From positions 1 through 28,666 of the forward strand of contig CAAEMT010000068.1 of assembly GCA_900757145.1 (NCBI GenBank): 28,666 nt of DNA, given 5' to 3'. A program made the translations under genes and the position numbers. This DNA comes from Lachnospiraceae bacterium (GTDB taxonomy: Bacteria; Bacillota; Clostridia; Lachnospirales; Lachnospiraceae). Under the pieces are notes generated by a model. It saw only the letters and a program-made list of their open reading frames with translations. It ran no database searches and was not told the DNA's origin. Shown one piece after another: positions 23,514-28,666 of this stretch. How positions within the stretch are numbered: the first letter of the stretch is position 1; every line of letters begins with the position of its first letter.

Positions 23514-24329
23514 TCAAAGCTCCTCCATATTCACTGACTGCACACGGTAGCCCTCTGCAATATTATCCAGCTCTCTGCTAAAGCGCTGCAGCTGATCTAT
23601 GTCGTCCAATTCATAGATCCGGTAAAATTCATCCTGGATCTTCAGAACCTCCCGCTCATTCGCCGTGCCGTACAGGTTCTGGATATTATTTAAAATATCT
23701 GAAACAATTCTGGCATGGATCTGGAAGGAATTCTGCACATCCATAATTTCGCTGCGCACATATGACATCTCATTATCCAGCACAATGATCGCATTGGCAG
23801 CATTCATCAGCTTCTCCTTGATGTGATCCGGTATGTTCTTTTTATATTTATACTGAAGCGAATGCTCGATCGTTGACCAGAAATTCATCGCCAATGTTCG
23901 TATTTGTATCTCTACTTTTATCTTACGGCTGCCATGCAGTCCCTGTACCTCATAATTAACGATTATGTGATAACTGCGGTAACCGCTGTCCTTCATGTGA
24001 TTAATATAATCACGCTCGCTTATGATCTCCATGTCTGTACGGTTTCGGATGATCTCAACTACCTTGCGGATATCCTCGACAAACTGACAGATGATTCTGA
24101 TTCCCGCTATATCGACAAGCTGGTCTTCTATCTCATCAAGTAATATATTTTTCTTCTGTACCTTATCCAAAATACTGGCAACCGTCTTCACACGTCCTGA
24201 CACCTGCTCGATCGGAGAATAAAGTCCCTGACTCCTGTGTTCATAGATCAGATGCTCAAACTTCACGATAAGCTCTTTAACTGCCAGATCATATGGTGTC
24301 AATATCTCACGCCATAACTGTATTTCCAT
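23514..24329 (-). CDS. Small alarmone synthetase (RelA/SpoT synthetase domain, RelQ-like)
   Basis: This 271-residue protein has a (p)ppGpp synthetase domain but no HD hydrolase, TGS or ACT domain. Visible motifs are SGRVKTVASILDKVQKK (G loop / ATP-binding), DIAGIRIICQFVEDI, SERDYINHMKDSGYRSYH (catalytic region) and KVEIQIRTLAMNFWSTIEHSLQYKY, with the Glu and the Trp-x-x-x-Glu-His pair. It would make pppGpp/ppGpp from ATP and GTP/GDP, probably under expression control. TTG at 24344 is open, but ATG at 24329 has GGGAGG 6 nt ahead. A good promoter lies just upstream, preceded by two direct repeats. Confidence 0.9.
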   Translation of the reverse strand: MEIQLWREILTPYDLAVKELIVKFEHLIYEHRSQGLYSPIEQVSGRVKTVASILDKVQKKNILLDEIEDQLVDIAGIRIICQFVEDIRKVVEIIRNRTDMEIISERDYINHMKDSGYRSYHIIVNYEVQGLHGSRKIKVEIQIRTLAMNFWSTIEHSLQYKYKKNIPDHIKEKLMNAANAIIVLDNEMSYVRSEIMDVQNSFQIHARIVSDILNNIQNLYGTANEREVLKIQDEFYRIYELDDIDQLQRFSRELDNIAEGYRVQSVNMEEL

Positions 24330-24357
24330 AATAACCTCCCGCAATTTGCATTTCTAT

Positions 24358-24386
24358 ATTCTAACATATCCCTGTAGAACTTTCAA
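24358..24386 (-). promoter_or_regulatory. Promoter for the alarmone synthetase operon
   Basis: On the minus strand, -35 TTGAAA (24386-24381) is 17 bp from -10 TAGAAT (24363-24358). The transcript would start near 24351, about 22 nt before the ATG at 24329, and could run through rsuA, the HAD gene and ygiQ. Confidence 0.7.
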
Positions 24387-24393
24387 TGAAACG

Positions 24394-24425
24394 TTTTGTC
24401 ACAGATTGGGCGCTTTTGTCACAGA
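24394..24425 (-). promoter_or_regulatory. Tandem 12-bp direct repeats upstream of the alarmone synthetase promoter
   Basis: TTTTGTCACAGA occurs exactly twice, at 24394-24405 and 24414-24425, starting 20 bp apart, or about two helical turns. The nearer copy ends 7 bp before the -35. The far copy covers the stop codon of the M23 peptidase gene. Two same-face half-sites just upstream of a -35 suit an activator, for instance a response regulator. Confidence 0.55.
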
Positions 24426-25273
24426 CTGTCGCCTAAAAATGCGGCATACTTAAGAGCCCAATACGGATTTACACTTACTTCTTCATACATTTCCGTGCGG
24501 ATATAAATACCGAGGTGCAGATGAACGTCAAACTTCCCACGCGTACCGATCGGACCATACCCGGTATCTCCCATCTTTCCAAGCTGTGTTCCGGCTGTCA
24601 CATACTCTCCGATCTGAAAATCCCTGCTGTACGAATCGAGATGCGCGTAATAAAAATATCCCCCCTCAGGGCTGCGTATTCCAATTCTCCACCCTCCCCT
24701 GGGGAGCCAACCAACCTTTTCGACAATGCCGTCCGTCATACTGACAATACGATAATGGCCGGAAAGCTGCTCCGGCGGCATCAGATCAGTTCCCTCATGA
24801 CCTCGCCTGCCCCCGTAATTTCGTTCAAACATCCAGCTGTTCTCATATGATATATCTTTTGCGTCCACCGGAAAACATTTTATGTCATCCCAAATGGCTG
24901 CATATGCTGCATGGATGCGCTCATAATTTTCTCTTCCGTTTGCCCAAAGAATACGCTTCCATTTCAAAAGATCCTGCGGTTCATACCGTTCCATATCCGG
25001 CGCTGCTTTGTCCTTTCCCACAGCCGATGCCACAGTCAGCAGATCACTGATCTCCATCTGTGTTATGTCCCGAAGCCTCATCAGATGGATAAGCGAGCCT
25101 TCTGATAATCGCTGTCGGCGAAAATTATCCTCCCATGGATTTAAGTGCGAAAGACGCAAAGATGCCGCATGATAGCACACTGTAACAGATAATCTTGAAA
25201 CGAATACAAACAGGAAAAAAATAAGCAATAATGTCTGCCAAATTCTTTGTTTCATAATTTTATATTCATCCAT
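24419..25273 (-). CDS. Membrane-anchored M23 (LytM-like) peptidase
   Basis: This roughly 284-residue protein has one N-terminal membrane helix (about residues 11-28) and an outside region. A C-terminal M23 domain follows, a zinc endopeptidase fold that cuts peptidoglycan cross-bridges. The zinc motif H-x3-D is HEGTD (about 159-163), and HLHLG carries the second and third metal/catalytic histidines (about 251 and 253). The His in YAHLDSYS is typical too, so the domain looks active. The middle region (about 55-140) is unassigned. The frame runs to a TTG at 25291; ATG at 25273 is preferred, though its ribosome site (AAAGAG) is weak, so the start is uncertain. It is divergent from the ylbJ homologue. 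Confidence 0.85.
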   Translation of the reverse strand: MDEYKIMKQRIWQTLLLIFFLFVFVSRLSVTVCYHAASLRLSHLNPWEDNFRRQRLSEGSLIHLMRLRDITQMEISDLLTVASAVGKDKAAPDMERYEPQDLLKWKRILWANGRENYERIHAAYAAIWDDIKCFPVDAKDISYENSWMFERNYGGRRGHEGTDLMPPEQLSGHYRIVSMTDGIVEKVGWLPRGGWRIGIRSPEGGYFYYAHLDSYSRDFQIGEYVTAGTQLGKMGDTGYGPIGTRGKFDVHLHLGIYIRTEMYEEVSVNPYWALKYAAFLGDSL

Positions 25274-25325
25274 GCAAAGGCTCTTTAACAATATATATCC
25301 GTTTCGATTCCAAAATAGACTTTGT

Positions 25326-25354
25326 GCATAAAGACTTTTTTTAAGACATACACT
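25326..25354 (+). promoter_or_regulatory. Sigma-E-like sporulation promoter of the ylbJ homologue
   Basis: GCATAAA (25326-25332) is 14 bp from CATACACT (25347-25354). The -10 matches the sigma-E consensus CATACA(A/C)T exactly and the ATA of the -35 is in the right place. It lies 28 nt ahead of the ATG at 25383. B. subtilis ylbJ is under the mother-cell factor sigma-E, which supports the call. Confidence 0.75.
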
Positions 25355-25382
25355 TCAAAGAAGCCATCTGGAGTCAACTGCG

Positions 25383-26366
25383 ATGAAAAATCATAAAAAG
25401 CAATGGAGGTTCTGTCTTTTCTTTCTGCTGTTTCTCTATCTTCTCCTTTTTCCCGAACCGGCGCGTCTTGGCGCATGCGATGGGCTTCTTCTGTGGTACC
25501 GCAGCGTTCTTCCGGTACTTTTTCCATTTATGCTCCTTAGCGCAGCCGCACTTCGCACCGGAGCAATGGACGCTCTCCCTGCCTTTTTCCAAAAATTCAT
25601 CCGCAATATTTTCAAATGCTCAAGAAACGGATGTTTTGCGGTTATCATAGGATTTTTCTGCGGTTTTCCGATGGGAGCTAAGATTACGGCAGACCTACTC
25701 GCCCAGAAAAAAATAAATGATCAGGAGGCAAAGCATTTACTCGGATTTGTGAATAATGTAAGTCCTGTATTTCTCACATCATTTCTGGCCGCACAGCAGC
25801 TTGAGCGCCCCGGGCTTTCAATCTGTTTTTTGTGCAGCACCCTGGGCGCAGCGCTTCTCTACGGCGCATGGACCGCTCCTAAGAGCATCTTACCTTCTGA
25901 TAAAGCAGACACATCTCGGGAAACAGATGCAAAAAACAACAGCATGTATACAGCCTCCGCTGACGCAAGCGACCGATTCGTATGGATTGATGAAGTGATA
26001 AATGACTCTGTATACAGTATGGTAAAGCTCGGTGTCTGCATTATGGTCTTTTCAATGATAGGAAGCGGTATCTTTTATTTCTGGAAAAACGGAGGCATCC
26101 CAAGTCTTGTCCTTCGTTCCTGTATTGAAGTGACAGGCGGTATTCAACTGATCTGCTCGTCCGCATTAACCCTGCCGCAAAAATACACTGCGCTTAGCGC
26201 TCTGTGTGCATTTGGCGGATTGTCAGCCCTCATTCAGACAATCGCAGTCGCAAAGCTCTCGCCGCAGCTTGTAAAATACTATATAAAAAGCAGGGTAATA
26301 ATTACCCTGCTTGCAGTCTTACTGTCCTGTTTTATTTTATTCTTCTTCCGCGGTCTCTTCCTGTAA
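25383..26366 (+). CDS. ylbJ: Sporulation integral membrane protein, YlbJ-like
   Basis: This 327-residue membrane protein has about eight hydrophobic segments. Its first half has VLPVLFPFMLLSAAAL and GFFCGFPMGAKITADLLAQKKI, the gate/nucleoside-recognition-type repeat seen in YlbJ, SpoIIIA-associated and SpmA/B-type proteins. NNVSPVFLTSFLA follows. It is shorter than B. subtilis YlbJ (about 400 residues). YlbJ is needed for the spore cortex and heat resistance. The gene neighbours rsmD and coaD as in Bacillus (ylbH-ylbI-ylbJ), but faces them. GGAG lies 9 nt ahead of the ATG. The last 30 nt overlap the coiled-coil gene on the other strand, and that operon's terminator lies inside this gene. Confidence 0.88.
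   Translation: MKNHKKQWRFCLFFLLFLYLLLFPEPARLGACDGLLLWYRSVLPVLFPFMLLSAAALRTGAMDALPAFFQKFIRNIFKCSRNGCFAVIIGFFCGFPMGAKITADLLAQKKINDQEAKHLLGFVNNVSPVFLTSFLAAQQLERPGLSICFLCSTLGAALLYGAWTAPKSILPSDKADTSRETDAKNNSMYTASADASDRFVWIDEVINDSVYSMVKLGVCIMVFSMIGSGIFYFWKNGGIPSLVLRSCIEVTGGIQLICSSALTLPQKYTALSALCAFGGLSALIQTIAVAKLSPQLVKYYIKSRVIITLLAVLLSCFILFFFRGLFL
26288..26312 (-). terminator. Intrinsic terminator of the rsmD-coaD operon, inside the ylbJ coding sequence
   Basis: AAGCAGGGTAA and TTACCCTGCTT pair perfectly around a 3-nt loop. On the minus strand the stem is followed by TTTTTATAT. It lies 25 nt past the stop codon of the coiled-coil gene (26337) and within ylbJ codons for about KSRVIITLL. Confidence 0.88.
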
Positions 26367-26933
26367 AGGCTCCGTAGCGTAGCTTGAAGGAGCGGCCTGC
26401 GGCGAAAGCTCTGATCTGTTCTTGCTTACAATGTCATAGCAGGACTGGATCGAATTGATAAAATTATTGTATTTGGTACCTGCGGCATCAATCGTATGGC
26501 TCATAATCTTTTCAAGATTCTCAAGCATCTCGTCCGTATAGCGGATCGCATTCATGCGGATGCTGTTTGAATCCTCCGTAGCCTTGTCCATGATCTCCTG
26601 CGCCTGTGCGTTCGTCTGCTCTATAAGCTGATTGGACTGCTGCAGGGCTACCTGCATTACTTCGCTCTCGCTGACGATCTTCTGCGCCTGCGCCTGCGCC
26701 TCTGCGATTATGTTATCAGCCTTTGTCTGCGCATCCTCAAGGATCGCATCCTTATTGCTGATGATCTTCTGATAACGCTTGATCTCATCCGGAGTCTTCA
26801 TCCGCAGTTCGCGAAGCAGCTCCTCCAGTTCTTCTTTATTTACTACGATCTTTGTAGAAGAAAGCGGCTGAAATTTACAACTGTCAATAAATTCTTCAAT
26901 TTCTTCGATGATCTGTTCAATCCTGCTGCTCAT
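26337..26933 (-). CDS. Coiled-coil protein, V-type ATPase subunit H/DivIVA-like
   Basis: This 198-residue soluble protein is almost entirely helical. Residues about 45-150 are coiled-coil, rich in Glu/Gln/Ala with repeats such as AEAQAQAQKIVSESE and QEIMDKATED. The N terminus (IEQIIEEIEEFIDSCKFQPLSSTKIVV) and the acidic tail PLQEETAEEE are distinct. Such genes are commonly found after coaD in Lachnospiraceae and are often named ATPase or V-ATPase subunit H by general resemblance, not by function. A DivIVA-like scaffold role is possible. AAGGAGAG precedes the ATG. It is last in the rsmD-coaD operon and overlaps the end of ylbJ tail-to-tail. Confidence 0.8.
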   Translation of the reverse strand: MSSRIEQIIEEIEEFIDSCKFQPLSSTKIVVNKEELEELLRELRMKTPDEIKRYQKIISNKDAILEDAQTKADNIIAEAQAQAQKIVSESEVMQVALQQSNQLIEQTNAQAQEIMDKATEDSNSIRMNAIRYTDEMLENLEKIMSHTIDAAGTKYNNFINSIQSCYDIVSKNRSELSPQAAPSSYATEPLQEETAEEE

Positions 26934-26960
26934 AATTTTCTCTCCTTACCCTTTCATTAT

Positions 26961-27467
26961 TTATATCTCGCCTGTATTTCCCCGGGTTTTCTGTGAAATT
27001 TTCTCACAAACGCACTGCACAACCTGCGGTGGGACAAAACCTGATATATCCCCTCCGTAATATGCGACCTCTTTGACGATCGTGGAACTGATGTATGCGT
27101 ATTTAAGTTCAGTCGTAAAAAACAGTGTATCCACTTCCCTGTCAATGCTCCGGTTCGTCTGCGCCATCTGAAGCTCATACTCAAAATCTGTAACCGCACG
27201 CAAGCCGCGCACCAAAAAAGCTGCGCCGCATTTTTTCACAAACTCAACTGATAAACCGGAAAATGATTCAATCCTGACATTCGGAATATGTACCGTAACA
27301 TCTTTTAACATCTTAACACGTTCTTCAACAGAAAACAACGGGGTTTTTTCATTATTATTCAGAACACCGACAATCAGCTCATCAACAATTGCCGCCGCTC
27401 TCTCGATAATATCCAGATGTCCCTTCGTCACCGGATCAAAGCTTCCCGGATAGACTGCACGTTTCAT
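26961..27467 (-). CDS. coaD: Pantetheine-phosphate adenylyltransferase
   Basis: At 168 residues (usual length about 160) this is PPAT, which joins ATP and 4'-phosphopantetheine to dephospho-CoA. It shows the nucleotidyltransferase signature GSFDPVTKGHLDII, the conserved Lys after NNNEK, LVRGLRAVTDFEYELQMAQTNR, and YISSTIVKE. All normal catalytic elements are present. Its ATG overlaps the rsmD stop by 4 nt, and a coiled-coil gene follows after 27 nt. Confidence 0.97.
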   Translation of the reverse strand: MKRAVYPGSFDPVTKGHLDIIERAAAIVDELIVGVLNNNEKTPLFSVEERVKMLKDVTVHIPNVRIESFSGLSVEFVKKCGAAFLVRGLRAVTDFEYELQMAQTNRSIDREVDTLFFTTELKYAYISSTIVKEVAYYGGDISGFVPPQVVQCVCEKISQKTRGNTGEI

Positions 27468-28036
27468 ATGTTCTCCTTATCCTGCAACCCAAGAAAGATA
27501 TGCATATTCGTCTTATACTCTTTTATACGGTGTACCACAAACCCAAGCTCCGAAGCGTAAGAAATGTCCATACCCAAAGAAGTTTCCAGAATAATCATGG
27601 TATCTGTATCCACAAAAGACGGCATACGCGAAGCAATATACTCAAGTGCGCTTCGCTCCAGTTCTTTTCCATAAGGGGGATCCATGTAAATAATCCCAAA
27701 AGGAGGTTCTCCTTCTAATCTGGAAAAAGCTGCCAACACGTCATTTTGCATCACTACAGCCTGGCCGTCAAGATGTGTAAATTTAAGATTTTCCCGTATA
27801 CACTGTGCCGCAGTACGCGACTGTTCGATAAACACTGCCTGCTCGGCTCCCCGGCTCAGCGCCTCAATTCCAATTCCGCCGCTTCCGGCAAACACGTCAA
27901 GAAAACGTATGCCATAAATATCATTCTGTAATATATTAAACAGCGTTTCCTTAATTCTGTCAGTCGTCGGACGCGTATCAAGCCCCTCTATTGTCTTAAG
28001 CGGAAGTCTTCGTGCTTTTCCTGCTATAACTCTCAT
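27464..28036 (-). CDS. rsmD: 16S rRNA (guanine966-N2)-methyltransferase
   Basis: This 190-residue Rossmann methyltransferase begins MRVIAGKARRLPLKTIEGLDTRPTTD in family style. The SAM loop is DVFAGSGGIGIEALSRGA and the N2-guanine catalytic motif is DPPYG (about 128-132). It methylates G966 of 16S rRNA in the small subunit. It leads the operon with coaD, behind a consensus promoter and an AAGGA site. Confidence 0.95.
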   Translation of the reverse strand: MRVIAGKARRLPLKTIEGLDTRPTTDRIKETLFNILQNDIYGIRFLDVFAGSGGIGIEALSRGAEQAVFIEQSRTAAQCIRENLKFTHLDGQAVVMQNDVLAAFSRLEGEPPFGIIYMDPPYGKELERSALEYIASRMPSFVDTDTMIILETSLGMDISYASELGFVVHRIKEYKTNMHIFLGLQDKENI

Positions 28037-28069
28037 AATTTATCCTTATATTTATAATTATTCTGAATC

Positions 28070-28098
28070 ATTATAAATTTTTCATGCGCCTCTGTCAA
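28070..28098 (-). promoter_or_regulatory. Consensus promoter of the rsmD-coaD operon
   Basis: On the minus strand TTGACA (28098-28093) is 17 bp from TATAAT (28075-28070), both perfect. It lies about 35 nt ahead of the rsmD ATG at 28036. Confidence 0.85.
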
Positions 28099-28100
28099 TA

Positions 28101-28116
28101 CCGAACAAATATTCGG
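28101..28116 (-). promoter_or_regulatory. Dyad upstream of the rsmD -35, LexA-box-like
   Basis: CCGAA (28101-28105) and TTCGG (28112-28116) form a short dyad. On the minus strand, CGAATATTTGTTCG matches 12 of 14 positions of the ideal Gram-positive LexA box CGAACATATGTTCG. It lies 2 bp before the -35. The left half lacks the key C, so LexA control is only a possibility. Confidence 0.3.
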
Positions 28117-28168
28117 CATCCTATTATTCGTGTTGACAACTGATTTTTTTAAGACGCATATAATAATG

Positions 28169-28195
28169 GAGGGATGCCATTCATAGGCATCCCTC
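28169..28195 (-). terminator. Terminator hairpin after the spore protein gene
   Basis: GAGGGATGCC and GGCATCCCTC pair perfectly (10 bp) around a 7-nt loop. It lies 15 nt past the stop of the spore protein gene. On the minus strand CATTATTATA follows, a weak U tract. The plus-strand side has TTTTTGTTTTT 6 nt past the stem, but no plus-strand gene needs it. Confidence 0.7.
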
Positions 28196-28210
28196 GCTCG
28201 CTTTTTGTTT

Positions 28211-28453
28211 TTACATCATAGATGTCGGCTGAGTACCCATCTGAGTTGTTCCCATCTGGCCGCCTGCCATCTGACGCTCCTGCGCCTCGATCATCTTTTT
28301 CACCATATATCCGCCGACAGAACCATTCTGTCTGGATGTGAGGTTTCCATTATATCCGTCAGAAAGCGGAACTCCCAGCTCGCTTGCTACCTCAAATTTA
28401 AATCTGTCCATTGCACCCTTCGCTTCCGGTACTGCTTTGTTTGTTGATGCCAT
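28211..28453 (-). CDS. Alpha/beta-type small acid-soluble spore protein
   Basis: This 80-residue SASP coats and protects DNA in the dormant spore. It has the conserved MDRFKFEVASELGVP (the GPR protease site is in the FEVASELG region), then SDGYNGNLTSRQNGSVGGYMVKKMIEAQERQM. The last 15 residues are a Met/Gly/Thr/Gln-rich tail. AAAGGAGG precedes the ATG. A forespore-type promoter lies at 28524-28552 and a terminator just past the stop, so the gene is monocistronic. A group II intron ends about 115 nt upstream. Confidence 0.96.
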   Translation of the reverse strand: MASTNKAVPEAKGAMDRFKFEVASELGVPLSDGYNGNLTSRQNGSVGGYMVKKMIEAQERQMAGGQMGTTQMGTQPTSMM

Positions 28454-28523
28454 ATCAAACGCCTCCTTTGTTTGTCTTTTTCATTTTTCATTTTGTTTTT
28501 GTCAGCTTTTGTTGCTGCATTGG

Positions 28524-28552
28524 TAGTATGTGCATCTGTGAAAAATATAAAC
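28524..28552 (-). promoter_or_regulatory. Sigma-G/sigma-F-like forespore promoter of the spore protein gene
   Basis: On the minus strand, CATACTA (28530-28524) fits the sigma-G -10 pattern CATnHTA exactly. GTTTA (28552-28548) matches four of five bases of the -35 pattern, and the spacer is 17 bp. SASP genes are known targets of sigma-G. Confidence 0.65.
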
Positions 28553-28568
28553 TGGAAATTGTTAGAAA

Positions 28569-28666
28569 ATCGAGTAGGAGGGAGTGATTAGCTCCCGTCC
28601 TCTCACACCACCGTGCGTACCGTTCGGTACACGGCGGTTTCAATAGTTGACGTGCAGAGACTGATA
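28569..28666 (-). mobile_element. 3' end of a group II intron (domains V and VI)
   Basis: On the minus strand ACCGCCGTG and CACGGTGGT (28638-28607) form the lower stem of domain V. TACC/GGTA form the upper stem under a four-base loop, with a two-base CG bulge on the 3' side. Domain VI follows (about 28604-28572): GAG-AGGA pairs with TCCT-CTC, leaving a single bulged A at 28575, seven bases from the end, as expected for the branch point. The intron would end ...CTCGAT at 28569. The reverse-transcriptase gene and 5' part lie past the window edge, so class and completeness cannot be told. Confidence 0.85.

Noticed and set aside
28205..28447. Open frame antisense to the spore protein gene
   Set aside because: The minus-strand SASP is unmistakable, with promoter, ribosome site and terminator. 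The antisense frame has none of these.
1..28666. tRNA or rRNA genes, or an integration site
   Set aside because: I found no cloverleaf with a GGTTCGAATC-type T arm and no rRNA signature on either strand by eye. A tRNA-finding program could overturn this.

Overview
The window looks like chromosome of a spore-forming member of the Clostridia, most likely the Lachnospiraceae. The reasons are an alpha/beta small acid-soluble spore protein, a YlbJ homologue behind a sigma-E-like promoter, strong AGGAGG ribosome sites, a HisZ-dependent short HisG, and RecU/YlbJ/CoaD/RsmD gene types typical of Firmicutes. Nearly all genes are on the minus strand. Exceptions are the broken permease at the left edge, a small DUF1648-like gene and the ylbJ homologue.

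Layout, left to right. (1) 1-765: the apparent right end of an IS3-like insertion sequence abuts a 5'-truncated ABC-2 permease. (2) 1056-4491: an envelope-stress or drug-resistance module, read right to left as response regulator, histidine kinase, ABC ATPase, ABC permease. Direct repeats lie in front of the ABC genes. (3) 4765-5094: a small plus-strand membrane protein. (4) 5194-10816: a run of TfoX-like protein, nucleoside phosphorylase, response regulator, ABC ATPase, ABC permease, membrane protein and histidine kinase. The regulator and kinase lie at opposite ends of the transporter genes. (5) 10928-12565: a secreted SH3b protein with its own promoter and terminator. (6) 12674-17817: a partial histidine operon, hisZ-hisG-hisD-hisB-hisIE. 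It starts from a consensus promoter with an operator-like dyad, and the promoter overlaps the recU stop codon. hisC, hisH, hisA and hisF are not in the window. (7) 17912-24329: a housekeeping run of alarmone synthetase, RsuA-type pseudouridine synthase, HAD hydrolase, YgiQ radical SAM protein, an unknown membrane protein, RluA-type pseudouridine synthase and RecU. (8) 24419-25273: a membrane-anchored M23 peptidase. (9) 25383-28036: the ylbH-ylbI-ylbJ-like neighbourhood (rsmD, coaD, a coiled-coil protein, and a convergent ylbJ homologue). (10) 28211-28666: a spore protein gene, with the 3' end of a group II intron just upstream of its forespore-type promoter.

The most notable points are these. 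A degenerate HisA/HisF-like barrel is fused to HisI-HisE and seems to have lost both catalytic aspartates. The terminator of the rsmD-coaD operon is embedded in the ylbJ coding sequence. Tandem 20-bp-spaced repeats lie in front of the alarmone synthetase. Phased repeats lie in front of the first ABC transporter. The group II intron sits just outside a sporulation promoter. Both window edges end in mobile elements, which is common at assembly breaks. No wholly new multi-gene system stands out. All homology statements come from reading motifs by eye; no search was run.
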